7,708 bases of DNA from Bacteroidota bacterium (GCA_023440945.1 JAEZRL010000014.1:1-7708), one strand, 5' to 3'. Positions 1-5,626 are shown, numbered from the stretch's first letter. Numbers and translations are program-made. The notes: generated from the sequence alone by a model not told the origin.

Positions 1-453
1 GGATTAAATCGTGTACATCAATTTGAAAAAGTAGAAATTATTCAAATTGTTCATCCGGATAAAAGTTATCAGGTATTGGATGAAATGGTAGCACATGTTG
101 AAAAACTGATCCAAACACTTGAACTGCCCTATCGCATTTTGCGTTTGTGTGGTGGTGATATGGGTTTTACTTCTGCCCTTACCTACGATTTTGAAGTTTT
201 CAGCGCTGCACAACAAAGATGGCTTGAAGTTAGCAGCGTAAGTAATTTTGAAAGCTTTCAAACGAACAGAATGAAATGCAGGTTTAAAGATGCATCTGGT
301 AAAACGTTGCTGGCACATAGTCTTAACGGAAGTTCACTGGCTTTGCCGCGCATTGTTGCCTGTTTGCTTGAAAATAATCAATCAGCAGAAGGAATTAAAC
401 TGCCGCAAATATTGCATTCTTATTTTGGAGACAATATGATAACGGAAGCTTAA
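1..453 (+). CDS. serS: Serine--tRNA ligase, C-terminal part (5' end outside the window)
   Basis: This is the last 150 codons of seryl-tRNA synthetase, the cytoplasmic class II enzyme that activates serine with ATP and loads it onto tRNA-Ser. The reading frame is open from the first base. The fragment begins inside class II motif 2 (GLNRVHQFEKVE, fragment residues 1-12), whose arginine contacts ATP. It continues through the core strand containing LRLCGGDMGFTSALTYDFEVF (about residues 47-67; the family usually has an equivalent of G-D-x-G and YD-x-E here), and ends with motif 3, NGSSLALPRIVACLLENNQ (109-127), where R117 is the conserved arginine. The N-terminal tRNA-binding coiled coil and motif 1 lie upstream of the window. 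The TAA stop at 451-453 overlaps a promoter-like TAACTTTG. No terminator is seen directly after it. Identity is secure from motifs 2 and 3 and the typical C-terminal end. Confidence 0.96.
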   Translation, partial: GLNRVHQFEKVEIIQIVHPDKSYQVLDEMVAHVEKLIQTLELPYRILRLCGGDMGFTSALTYDFEVFSAAQQRWLEVSSVSNFESFQTNRMKCRFKDASGKTLLAHSLNGSSLALPRIVACLLENNQSAEGIKLPQILHSYFGDNMITEA

Positions 454-458
454 CTTTG
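425..458 (+). promoter_or_regulatory. Candidate Bacteroidota promoter over the serS stop codon
   Basis: TAACTTTG at 451-458 is an exact match to the Bacteroidota -7 element TAnnTTTG, and its TAA is the serS stop codon. A TTG at 425-427 lies 23 bases upstream, at the long end of the usual 17-23 base spacing for the -33 element. Transcription would begin near 465 and leave a leader of about 70 bases before the gene at 534. The assignment rests on consensus matching only. Confidence 0.45.
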
Positions 459-533
459 CGCTGCTCCCTTCAGTTTTATGCAGTCTTTTTATCCCGTTTA
501 TGAATAGAATTTTTAAACTACAAACAATAAAAT

Positions 534-947
534 ATGTACCAGGGATTAGATTTTGAAAAGCCATTATTTTCACGTGCCATTTGTGCAGGAACATTTACAG
601 GCTTTGTTGCCACCATTGTTAATCTTGCTTATGATTTTTTTTTCCGGCACATATCTGGTTTCTCTCCCTCTGAAATAATAAATGTTTCTTCTATAATTTT
701 TGGAACGATGATCGCTGCTGTAATAGCAGGACTTATTTATTATTTTGTCGGAAAAACAGCAACCGGCCCTTCTATTCCATATATCATAATCTTTGCTATC
801 ATTACAGCATTATGTCTTTTTCTTGATTTTAGTTCCAACCACAGCTCAGAGATGACCTGGCTTTTGTTTGGATTAATCTTATTAACAGGTGCTTTTCTTA
901 TAATCATGGTTCCTTATTTTGTTATCAACTCTGATAAACTCATATAA
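534..947 (+). CDS. Unrecognised four-helix integral membrane protein
   Basis: The predicted product is 137 residues with four hydrophobic segments at about 13-37, 50-72, 82-99 and 107-131, joined by short loops, and no soluble domain. There is no cleavable signal peptide by eye; the N-terminus is a short soluble stretch (MYQGLDFEKPLFSRA) leading straight into helix 1. I do not recognise the family and give no function. ATG 534 is the only sensible start, because helix 1 follows at once; there is no Shine-Dalgarno, as usual in Bacteroidota. The gene lies 80 bases after serS with its own candidate promoter and is closed by the hairpin at 950-979, so it is probably a single-gene unit, perhaps with read-through from serS. 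Codons 34-37 (Asp-Phe-Phe-Phe) carry a run of nine T. The hydrophobic pattern and flanking signals support a real gene. Confidence 0.75.
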   Translation: MYQGLDFEKPLFSRAICAGTFTGFVATIVNLAYDFFFRHISGFSPSEIINVSSIIFGTMIAAVIAGLIYYFVGKTATGPSIPYIIIFAIITALCLFLDFSSNHSSEMTWLLFGLILLTGAFLIIMVPYFVINSDKLI

Positions 948-949
948 AG

Positions 950-979
950 AAAAAAGGCCTTCAAAACAGGCCCTTTTTT
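950..979. terminator. Hairpin terminator between convergent genes, probably two-way
   Basis: GGCCT at 956-960 pairs with AGGCC at 968-972 around a 7-base loop. The stem is flanked by six A (950-955) and, after one unpaired C, six T (974-979), so it can end transcription of the membrane-protein gene on the plus strand. Read on the minus strand, the same stem is followed by TTTTTTCTTT and can end the MarR gene, which stops at 1015. Confidence 0.8.
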
Positions 980-1014
980 ATTTCGTTGAACTTTTTGGAT
1001 TTATCCTTTTTATA

Positions 1015-1458
1015 TCAAGGCTGCAGGTTATCGTACACTTTTTGAATAACGTGTTTTACTGTTTCTATTTCTGTTTTAGTAATATCAGCCAAGGCTTCAT
1101 CCATTGTTTGATTGGCAAGATCAATCGTTTTTTGTTGCAATGCTTTTGCTGATTCTGTTAAACAGATAAAATTCATACGCCTGTCTTCTTTTGCAGCAAT
1201 ACGCTTAACCAGTTTTTGTTTTTCAAGATTATCAATCAATCTTGTTATGCTTGCTTTATCACGATAAGTTCTGTTACCAAGTTCCTGCTGGCTTAAACAA
1301 TCTTCTTTCCATAAATGATATAAAACGCTCCATTGTTCGACAGTAACATCTATACCTGCATTACGAAAATTCCTCTGTAATCTTTTTGCAATAGCCATAG
1401 AAGCTAATCCCGCTATAACACTGTACAATTCTCCTCTTTTAAACTGGCTTACCGGCAT
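1015..1458 (-). CDS. MarR-family transcriptional regulator
   Basis: This 147-residue protein has the layout of a MarR-type winged-helix dimeric DNA-binding regulator. An N-terminal helix used for dimerisation (about 8-34) is followed by the helix-turn-helix (LSQQELGNRTYRDKASITRLIDNLEKQ, about 55-81, with the recognition helix at roughly 67-81). Next comes the beta wing with the hallmark D-R-R (D92, R93, R94), and C-terminal helices from about 101 complete the dimer interface. Length is typical for the family. The two cysteines (C54, C99) are not at the N-terminal position used by OhrR-type peroxide sensors, so peroxide sensing is not suggested. The ATG at 1456-1458 is the obvious start. The gene converges on the membrane-protein gene and diverges from the histone-like gene 402 bases away, so no target operon is evident. 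A direct repeat just upstream could be its own operator. Ligand and targets are unknown. Confidence 0.93.
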   Translation of the reverse strand: MPVSQFKRGELYSVIAGLASMAIAKRLQRNFRNAGIDVTVEQWSVLYHLWKEDCLSQQELGNRTYRDKASITRLIDNLEKQKLVKRIAAKEDRRMNFICLTESAKALQQKTIDLANQTMDEALADITKTEIETVKHVIQKVYDNLQP

Positions 1459-1474
1459 AGAAAAATAAAACTGT

Positions 1475-1501
1475 TATGAGTTTGATTTGATGATATGAGT
1501 T
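1475..1501. promoter_or_regulatory. Direct repeat TATGAGTT upstream of the MarR gene, possible operator
   Basis: TATGAGTT occurs at 1475-1482 and again at 1494-1501, a 19-base period or nearly two helical turns. The likeness continues for a few bases (TATGAGTTTGAT against TATGAGTTGAT). The first copy begins 16 bases upstream of the regulator's start codon. MarR proteins often repress their own gene by binding repeated sites near the promoter, but they usually bind palindromes, so this is only a candidate. Confidence 0.3.
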
Positions 1502-1696
1502 GATAAAGCTGAAGCATTAAATTTATAGAGATGAATCCTGTTCCTCTTAATTCTCTTAATATTTCCTGCCTGTTGATGTGTTCACTTCTGTTCAACGAAG
1601 TAATTTTATTTCTGCATTATGAGCAAGTAATTTTTGAATGAAAATGCAGTATGATTAAGAAGAAAAATTATTTGAAGAGGTAATTAATAATTCATC

Positions 1697-1766
1697 ATTA
1701 CTATGCATAGAAGATCATCTGATAACATGTATGAAAGAATTTAATCAGTATTCTTAGCATAGTAAT
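1697..1766. repeat. Long imperfect inverted repeat with perfect 10-base ends
   Basis: ATTACTATGC at 1697-1706 is the exact reverse complement of GCATAGTAAT at 1757-1766. Pairing resumes further in between CTGAT (1718-1722) and ATCAG (1744-1748), with mismatches between, leaving a central loop of about 20 bases. Neither arm is followed by a T tract, so it is not an ordinary terminator. It could be a regulatory hairpin, a protein-binding site, or the relic of a small palindromic repeat element. Confidence 0.45.
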
Positions 1767-1821
1767 TGTATATTTAATCAAAATAATTACATTAGTACTT
1801 TCTGAATTTATAAATCTGTTA

Positions 1822-1829
1822 TAACTTTC
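1822..1829 (+). promoter_or_regulatory. Weak -7-like element ahead of the histone-like gene
   Basis: TAACTTTC at 1822-1829 differs from the Bacteroidota -7 consensus TAnnTTTG only in the last base and lies 31 bases before ATG 1861. No clear TTG is found at the -33 position. It is offered because a monocistronic gene with its own terminator needs a promoter in this gap. Confidence 0.3.
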
Positions 1830-1860
1830 CTAATCATTTACTAACCAAATAACCCATCAC

Positions 1861-2217
1861 ATGGCAAAAGCAAATAAGAAAGCCGCAAAAAAAGCAGCGC
1901 CTAAGAAAGCTGCAAAGAAGGCTGCTCCTAAAAAGGCAGCGCCTAAGAAAGCTGCAAAGAAGGCTGCTCCTAAAAAGGCCGCACCTAAGAAAGCCGCAAA
2001 AAAAGCAGCTCCAAAAAAAGCTGCGCCTAAGAAAGCTGCAAAGAAGGCTGCTGCTCCTAAAAAAGCAGCGCCTAAGAAAGCCGCAAAAAAAACAGCTCCA
2101 AAAAAAGCAGCTAAGAAAAAAAGTAATCCTTCATCAGAGTCTTCTATGTCTCCTGCACCACAGGAAGCACCACAAGGTTCTGAATCTTCGAACGAGGAGA
2201 ATGGCTCTAATGCTTGA
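1861..2217 (+). CDS. Histone H1-like lysine/alanine/proline-repeat protein
   Basis: The product is 118 residues in two parts. Residues 1-87 are almost only Lys, Ala and Pro, built from a 14-residue unit (KKAAPKKAAKKAAP) repeated about five times, much like the tail of eukaryotic histone H1 and bacterial relatives such as chlamydial Hc2 and Pseudomonas AlgP. Residues 88-118 are a Ser/Pro/Glu/Asn-rich acidic tail. Such proteins lack a fold of their own and bind DNA by charge, so a role in nucleoid compaction or regulation is likely, though unproven here. At DNA level the units are 42 bases long (for example 1903-1944 and 1945-1986, differing at two positions) and one later unit carries an extra Ala codon (2029-2073). 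The gene ends in tandem TGA codons and a strong hairpin, so it is monocistronic. There is no Shine-Dalgarno; ATG 1861 is the clear start. Confidence 0.88.
   Translation: MAKANKKAAKKAAPKKAAKKAAPKKAAPKKAAKKAAPKKAAPKKAAKKAAPKKAAPKKAAKKAAAPKKAAPKKAAKKTAPKKAAKKKSNPSSESSMSPAPQEAPQGSESSNEENGSNA
1876..2115 (+). repeat. In-frame 42-base tandem repeat array inside the histone-like gene
   Basis: After a partial first unit (1876-1902) come full units at 1903-1944, 1945-1986, 1987-2028, 2029-2073 (45 bases) and a degenerate last unit from 2074. Two codon versions occur. One has GCTGCAAAGAAG in its middle (1903, 1945 and 2029 units), and the other has GCCGCAAAAAAA (1876, 1987 and 2074 units). They encode the same residues, so the array probably grew by duplication of one and two units with later synonymous drift. 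Unit number is expected to vary between strains. Confidence 0.85.
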
Positions 2218-2233
2218 TGAATCTGTAAAAATT

Positions 2234-2265
2234 AAAAGCTGCAACGTTTTGTTGCAGCTTTTTTT
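2234..2265. terminator. Strong two-way hairpin terminator between histone-like gene and apaG
   Basis: AAAAGCTGCAAC (2234-2245) pairs perfectly with GTTGCAGCTTTT (2251-2262) over 12 base pairs around a GTTTT loop, followed by more T to 2265. It lies 17 bases after the histone-like stop. On the minus strand the stem is followed by TTTTAATTTTTAC, so it can also end apaG. Confidence 0.9.
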
Positions 2266-2294
2266 GTTTATAGGTTTTAAAGAAGTTTATCTCA

Positions 2295-2681
2295 TCAATT
2301 CATCTTCATAGGAACGATCATTTCGAACGGTGGTATATTAACATTAAATGTTTGCTTGTTGTTCTCATTCTGCATAAAGTAAGTGCCGTACATACGTCCC
2401 ATTTCAGTTTTTAAATTGCATCCGCTCACATATTGAAACTGGTGACCAGGCTCTATCACAGGTTGAACACCCACAACGCCTTCTCCTTCCACCTCACGGC
2501 GCTGGCTGTCACTGTCGAAAATAAACCACTTTCTCTTCAGCAATTTTACAGGAAAGCTATTATGATTTTCTATGGTGATGCGATAAGCAAACATAAATTC
2601 ATGATTAGCCGGATTACTATAATCCGCCTGGTAAAAAGTTTCTACACTTATCTCTACACCTTCAGAAATTTTTGATACCAT
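2295..2681 (-). CDS. apaG: ApaG domain protein
   Basis: The 128-residue product spans a single ApaG domain, a fibronectin type III-like beta sandwich, at the usual length. Visible family landmarks are the hydrophobic strand FAYRITIEN (31-39), LLKRKWFIFDSDSQRREVEGEGVVGVQP (47-74) with the conserved glycine-rich GEGVVG at 66-71, the PGHQFQYVSG segment (78-87), MGRMYGTYFM (94-103), and the C-terminal strand FNVNIPPFEMIVP (112-124). The biochemical role is not settled. The name comes from the apaGH locus in enterobacteria, mutants of which affect Co2+/Mg2+ efflux in Salmonella, and the same fold occurs in eukaryotic F-box proteins and PDIP38. Here it stands alone, without apaH or ksgA beside it. 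ATG 2679-2681 gives the standard N-terminus. It shares the 2234-2265 terminator with the convergent histone-like gene, and no clear promoter element is found upstream. Confidence 0.94.
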   Translation of the reverse strand: MVSKISEGVEISVETFYQADYSNPANHEFMFAYRITIENHNSFPVKLLKRKWFIFDSDSQRREVEGEGVVGVQPVIEPGHQFQYVSGCNLKTEMGRMYGTYFMQNENNKQTFNVNIPPFEMIVPMKMN

Positions 2682-2992
2682 GATACGATTGCTTGGGTGT
2701 TAAGTAAAATTAATAAAAGGATCTTGATTGAAAGGCTTTGTTCCGTAAATAATAGTTTTTCTTTGGTTATACCTGCAGATAATGGATTGAAAGATTGGTA
2801 CAGATCTCCAATAAAACGTTTTTATTACAGAATGAATACAATTATTGAAGGCTCTGAAATGCTTCATCAATTTCTAAATGCATAATATTTGAAAGAAAAT
2901 GAGAGCAGGTAATGATGCGTAAACTCTTCTAAAAAGTCGTTTATACAAACTATTACCTTTGCAACTTAATATCTTTTATAAAACTGTTGGCT
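2682..2992. other. 311-base gap between divergent apaG and icd
   Basis: The gap contains the icd promoter element (2954-2961), a 17-base palindrome of AATAAAA and TTTTATT around CGT (2810-2826), and a 9-base direct repeat GATTGAAAG at 2726-2734 and 2785-2793. A 62-codon plus-strand frame opened by GTG (2697-2885) is present but I do not accept it as a gene. No match to TAnnTTTG was found on the minus strand for apaG. Confidence 0.5.
2954..2961 (+). promoter_or_regulatory. -7 promoter element of icd
   Basis: TACCTTTG at 2954-2961 fits the Bacteroidota -7 consensus TAnnTTTG exactly. Transcription would start near 2967, giving a leader of about 25 bases to ATG 2993. This supports ATG 2993 but does not exclude TTG 2987, which the transcript would also carry. 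No good TTG is found at -33. Confidence 0.55.
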
Positions 2993-4447
2993 ATGACAAA
3001 AATTGCTGTTGCTAAAGGAGATGGAATTGGCCCGGAAATTATGGATGCCGTACTGCATATTTTCAATGCTGCAAAAGTTCCCCTTGAATATGAAGTGGTA
3101 GAAATGGGTAAATGGGTTTTTGATAAAGGATATAGCAATGGAATGACGCCGCAGGCACAACAAACCATAGAAACACTTGGCATTTTATTTAAAGGCCCGA
3201 TGGAAACACCAAAAGGCAAAGGCGTTAAAAGTGTAAATGTTACTGCCCGCAAAACCTGGAATACTTATGCCAACAAAAGAGTGTTTCAAACTTTACACGG
3301 CGTTGATACAGTTTTTAGTAAAGCAGGCATCCCTATTGACATAACCATCGTTCGGGAAAATATAGAAGATACTTATGGTGGTATCGAACACATGCTTACA
3401 CATGATGTTGCTTTAAATCGCCGTTTTATAACAAGACCGGGAAGCATGCAGGTGATAAAATATGCGTTTGAAATGGCAAAGAAAAAAGGCACAAGACGTA
3501 TTACCTGCGGCCACAAAGCAAACATTATGAAGATAACGGACGGATTGTTTTTAGAATGTTTTTATGAAGTAGCAAAACAATATCCTGATCTGAAAGCAGA
3601 TGATATTATTGTGGATGATCTGTGTATGAAACTTGTAACTCGTCCTGATACTTTTGATGTGGTTGTATTAACCAATTTACAGGGCGACATTGTGAGCGAT
3701 CTTTGTGCAGGTTTAGTAGGTGGATTAGGCTTTGCGCCTTCTGCAAATATTGGCGACTATATTTCTATCTTCGAAGCGGTTCATGGTACAGCACCGGATA
3801 TCGCTGGAAAAAATATCGCGAATCCAACAGCATTATTATTAAGTGGCATTGCTATGTTACGTCATCTTGGTTTCATGCAGGGAGCTGCTTACATTGAAAA
3901 TGCTTTGTTATATACGTTGGAACAGGGTATAAGAACCGGTGATTTTGGCGATAAAAGCAAACCCTCACTTAATACAGTTGATTTTGCAAATGCCATCATC
4001 GCAAACTTTGGCAAAATTCCTAATCATAATGCCAAGCAAATGATCCCTGATCAACCTGCCACACAAACAATGTTCAAGCTGGAGAAAAATCCGATGATGG
4101 AAAGCAAGGAAAGTGTTGATGAAAAAATTGTAGGTATTGATCTTTTTATTGAAAGCAATGAGCAGCCAACCATCATTGCCAATAAATGTTTGCGTCATGC
4201 TGGCGTTAAATTCAAGCTGGTTAACATAAGTAACCGTGGCACACAGGTTTGGCCAACAGGTTCTGTTTATACCAATCTTGTTAATTTATACAATGTACGT
4301 TTTGAAAGTGTAAATGATCTGCCTTTAAAACAACAGGATGTGCTTGGATTGCATGTAAGCCTTAGTGGCGATTTTAAAATTTGCTCAAGCGAATTACTGA
4401 ATATGTGGGGTGAGAAAAAAGGATTTAGCCTGGCGCAGGGACAGTAA
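2993..4447 (+). CDS. icd: Isocitrate dehydrogenase, Thermus-type with C-terminal extension; predicted NAD+-preferring
   Basis: This 484-residue cytoplasmic enzyme oxidatively decarboxylates isocitrate to 2-oxoglutarate in the TCA cycle. The beta-decarboxylating dehydrogenase core covers about 1-335. It shows GDGIGPEI at 9-16, substrate contacts S80, N82, R86, R96, R121 and Y128, K175 in GHKAN, and metal ligands D232 and D236 in the signature NLQGDIVSDLCAGLVGG (228-244), with D208 or D209 as the ligand from the partner subunit. Residues about 375-484 form the extra C-terminal domain known from Thermus IDH (VGIDLFIE, SNRGTQVWP). In the coenzyme loop, HGTAPDIAGKN places D269-I270 where NADP+ enzymes such as E. 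coli Icd have Lys-Tyr (344-345), and TGDFGD (315-320) lacks the Tyr and Arg that bind the 2'-phosphate. NAD+ is therefore the likelier coenzyme. TTG 2987 is an alternative start, but ATG 2993 matches the family N-terminus. The gene converges on murI. Confidence 0.95.
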   Translation: MTKIAVAKGDGIGPEIMDAVLHIFNAAKVPLEYEVVEMGKWVFDKGYSNGMTPQAQQTIETLGILFKGPMETPKGKGVKSVNVTARKTWNTYANKRVFQTLHGVDTVFSKAGIPIDITIVRENIEDTYGGIEHMLTHDVALNRRFITRPGSMQVIKYAFEMAKKKGTRRITCGHKANIMKITDGLFLECFYEVAKQYPDLKADDIIVDDLCMKLVTRPDTFDVVVLTNLQGDIVSDLCAGLVGGLGFAPSANIGDYISIFEAVHGTAPDIAGKNIANPTALLLSGIAMLRHLGFMQGAAYIENALLYTLEQGIRTGDFGDKSKPSLNTVDFANAIIANFGKIPNHNAKQMIPDQPATQTMFKLEKNPMMESKESVDEKIVGIDLFIESNEQPTIIANKCLRHAGVKFKLVNISNRGTQVWPTGSVYTNLVNLYNVRFESVNDLPLKQQDVLGLHVSLSGDFKICSSELLNMWGEKKGFSLAQGQ

Positions 4448-4463
4448 TCGGTTTATTTAAATC

Positions 4464-4540
4464 TGAACCACAATGCACTTTTGTCACCAGGTTCACAACG
4501 CTTTCTGTATATCGTTGTGCCGTTATAGTTCTGTGGTTCA
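4464..4540. repeat. Nested inverted repeats between convergent icd and murI
   Basis: TGAACCACA (4464-4472) pairs exactly with TGTGGTTCA (4532-4540). Inside lies a second perfect stem, CACAACG (4494-4500) with CGTTGTG (4513-4519), around a 12-base loop. A competing partner for the outer left arm, GGTTCA, sits at 4490-4495, so two folds exclude each other. No good T tract follows on either strand, so it is not a standard terminator, but its place 16 bases after the icd stop and 9 bases from the murI stop fits a 3'-end structure or processing site for either mRNA. Confidence 0.5.
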
Positions 4541-4548
4541 AAAATCTC

Positions 4549-5388
4549 TCAACTCAAATCAACATGCTTTGATCGAACATTTTCACGGTAAAACAAAGCT
4601 GCATGTTTATCAAAATCTTCTGTTGAGTCTGTTGTGTAAAATTCTCTTTGTTCTGCTTTTGTAAGTCTTGTCTCCATTTCAGGATGCCGCAACAGGTAGT
4701 CTGCTAAACTATCTGCCACAATTTCTCCCTGGGATAAAATGGTTATATCAACAGGTGCATATTCTTCAATCTTTTTTCTTAATAAAGGATAATGCGTGCA
4801 TGCCAGTAAAATGGTATCAATATCTGCATGTTTTCTTAATAAATTATCTATGTTCTTCTTTACAAAATAATTGGCACCATGACTTTGATGCTCGTTGTTT
4901 TCAATAAGCGGAACCCACATAGGGCAAGCTTCCTGCTGCACCTGAATATCAGGAAAAAATTTATTGATTTCAATAAGATATGATTGTGACTGAACCGTTC
5001 CATTTGTAGCAAGAATACCTACTTTTTTATTCTTTGTATAGTTACCTATCACTTCGGATGTTGGACGAATAACACCTAACACTCTCTTTGTAGCATCAAT
5101 TTTAGGAAGGTCATTTTGCTGAATAGTTCGTAATGCTTTGGCAGAGGCGGTATTACAGGCAAGAATAACCAACGGGCAACCTTGTTGAAAAAACCATTTT
5201 ACACAATCCAATGTATAATGATAAACCGTTTCAAAGGAACGGCTGCCATAAGGAGCACGGGCATTATCTCCAAGATATATATAATCGTACTGAGGGAGTT
5301 TTTCAACTATTTCTTTTAATACGGTAAGTCCGCCATAACCGGAATCAAAAACCCCAATTGCACCTTTTTCAACGGAACCTTGCTGCAT
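4549..5388 (-). CDS. murI: Glutamate racemase
   Basis: MurI interconverts L- and D-glutamate in the cytoplasm without cofactor and supplies the D-glutamate of the peptidoglycan stem peptide. From ATG 5388 the product has 279 residues, a normal length. The two catalytic cysteines are seen in their motifs: C78 in LACNTASA and C197 in LACTHYPLL, with T198 and H199 beside it. The substrate pocket motifs IGVFDSGYGGL (D15, S16) and YLGDNARAPYG are intact, so the enzyme should be active. An in-frame GTG at 5398-5400, right after a stop codon, would add four residues; ATG is preferred because it gives the usual short lead into the first strand. The gene lies 81 bases downstream of the 38-codon ORF and may be transcribed with the small membrane gene. 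Only a one-mismatch -7 element (TACCTTTA, minus strand, 5446-5453) is seen nearby. Confidence 0.96.
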   Translation of the reverse strand: MQQGSVEKGAIGVFDSGYGGLTVLKEIVEKLPQYDYIYLGDNARAPYGSRSFETVYHYTLDCVKWFFQQGCPLVILACNTASAKALRTIQQNDLPKIDATKRVLGVIRPTSEVIGNYTKNKKVGILATNGTVQSQSYLIEINKFFPDIQVQQEACPMWVPLIENNEHQSHGANYFVKKNIDNLLRKHADIDTILLACTHYPLLRKKIEEYAPVDITILSQGEIVADSLADYLLRHPEMETRLTKAEQREFYTTDSTEDFDKHAALFYRENVRSKHVDLS

Positions 5389-5469
5389 ATCTTCTGCCAC
5401 TTAAGTAGATTTTGATATTGAATTATCTTAATAAAATGGAAAGCATAAAGGTATAAAAAGCCATTCTTC

Positions 5470-5586
5470 TTATAGAAGGAAATCTATTATTGCATTAAAC
5501 TCCCGCTTAAAACGCAGTTTGTTCATCCGGTACAGCTTCTCAAGCTGAGCGGGATTATTTAAATATGAAAGTATTCCTTCTTTCAT
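5470..5586 (-). CDS. Candidate 38-residue small protein, or N-terminal remnant of a lost gene
   Basis: On the minus strand an ATG at 5584-5586 opens 38 codons ending in TAA at 5470-5472. The product, starting MKEGILSYLNNPAQLEKLYR and ending FNAIIDFLL, looks like real protein: charged, amphipathic, with an NPAQLEKLYR core, helix-friendly, and without low-complexity runs. The stretch from about 5500 to 5560 is visibly richer in G+C than its flanks and uses codons such as CTG, CGG, GAG and AAG, which random AT-rich spacer would rarely give. ATG 5584-5586 is the only possible ATG, since a stop lies nine codons upstream. It sits 56 bases downstream of the small membrane gene and 81 bases upstream of murI, all on one strand. 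It could be a genuine small gene or the start of a longer gene cut by a frameshift or deletion. I cannot name a family. Confidence 0.4.
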   Translation of the reverse strand: MKEGILSYLNNPAQLEKLYRMNKLRFKREFNAIIDFLL

Positions 5587-5626
5587 GCATTTTTCATTAA
5601 ATGGTTTTGGTCAAAATTTTAAGTTA

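Larger units (their letters stand above)
1459..1860. other. 402-base AT-rich gap between the divergent MarR and histone-like genes
   Basis: I see no convincing coding region here on either strand. The gap holds the direct repeat next to the MarR start (1475-1501), a long imperfect inverted repeat (1697-1766) with the 10-base palindrome CTATGCATAG at 1701-1710 inside its left arm, and a weak promoter-like element for the histone-like gene at 1822-1829. The stretch from about 1505 to 1690 shows nothing I can name. Confidence 0.6.

Noticed and set aside
4..318. A 104-codon minus-strand frame across the serS end
   Set aside because: It is fully antisense to the conserved SerRS catalytic core and shows no domain or upstream signal.
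919..1152. A 77-codon plus-strand frame over the terminator and the 3' end of the MarR gene
   Set aside because: It runs through the terminator hairpin and lies antisense to the well-supported MarR coding sequence; its Phe/Cys-rich product is typical of a shadow frame.
1876..2115. CRISPR-like array suggested by regularly repeated DNA
   Set aside because: The repeats are contiguous, in frame and without unique spacers; they encode the Lys/Ala/Pro tail of the histone-like protein.
2697..2885. A 62-codon plus-strand frame between apaG and icd, opened by GTG
   Set aside because: It needs a GTG start, has no promoter or ribosome-site support, has AT-driven codon use like the spacer, and matches no family I know. 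It remains possible but unsupported.
3703..3897. A 64-codon plus-strand frame inside icd in a second frame
   Set aside because: It overlaps the conserved metal-binding and coenzyme region of Icd in another frame, and its Trp/Arg/Tyr-rich product is a shadow.
4464..4540. Possible tRNA gene at the folded icd/murI junction
   Set aside because: The outer stem is 9 rather than 7 base pairs and there is no D arm, anticodon arm or GGTTCRA-type T arm in the right register, so the fold is not a tRNA cloverleaf.
4473..4664. A 63-codon plus-strand frame over the icd/murI junction
   Set aside because: Its second half is antisense to murI and its first half is the inverted-repeat spacer; the composition is that of a shadow frame.
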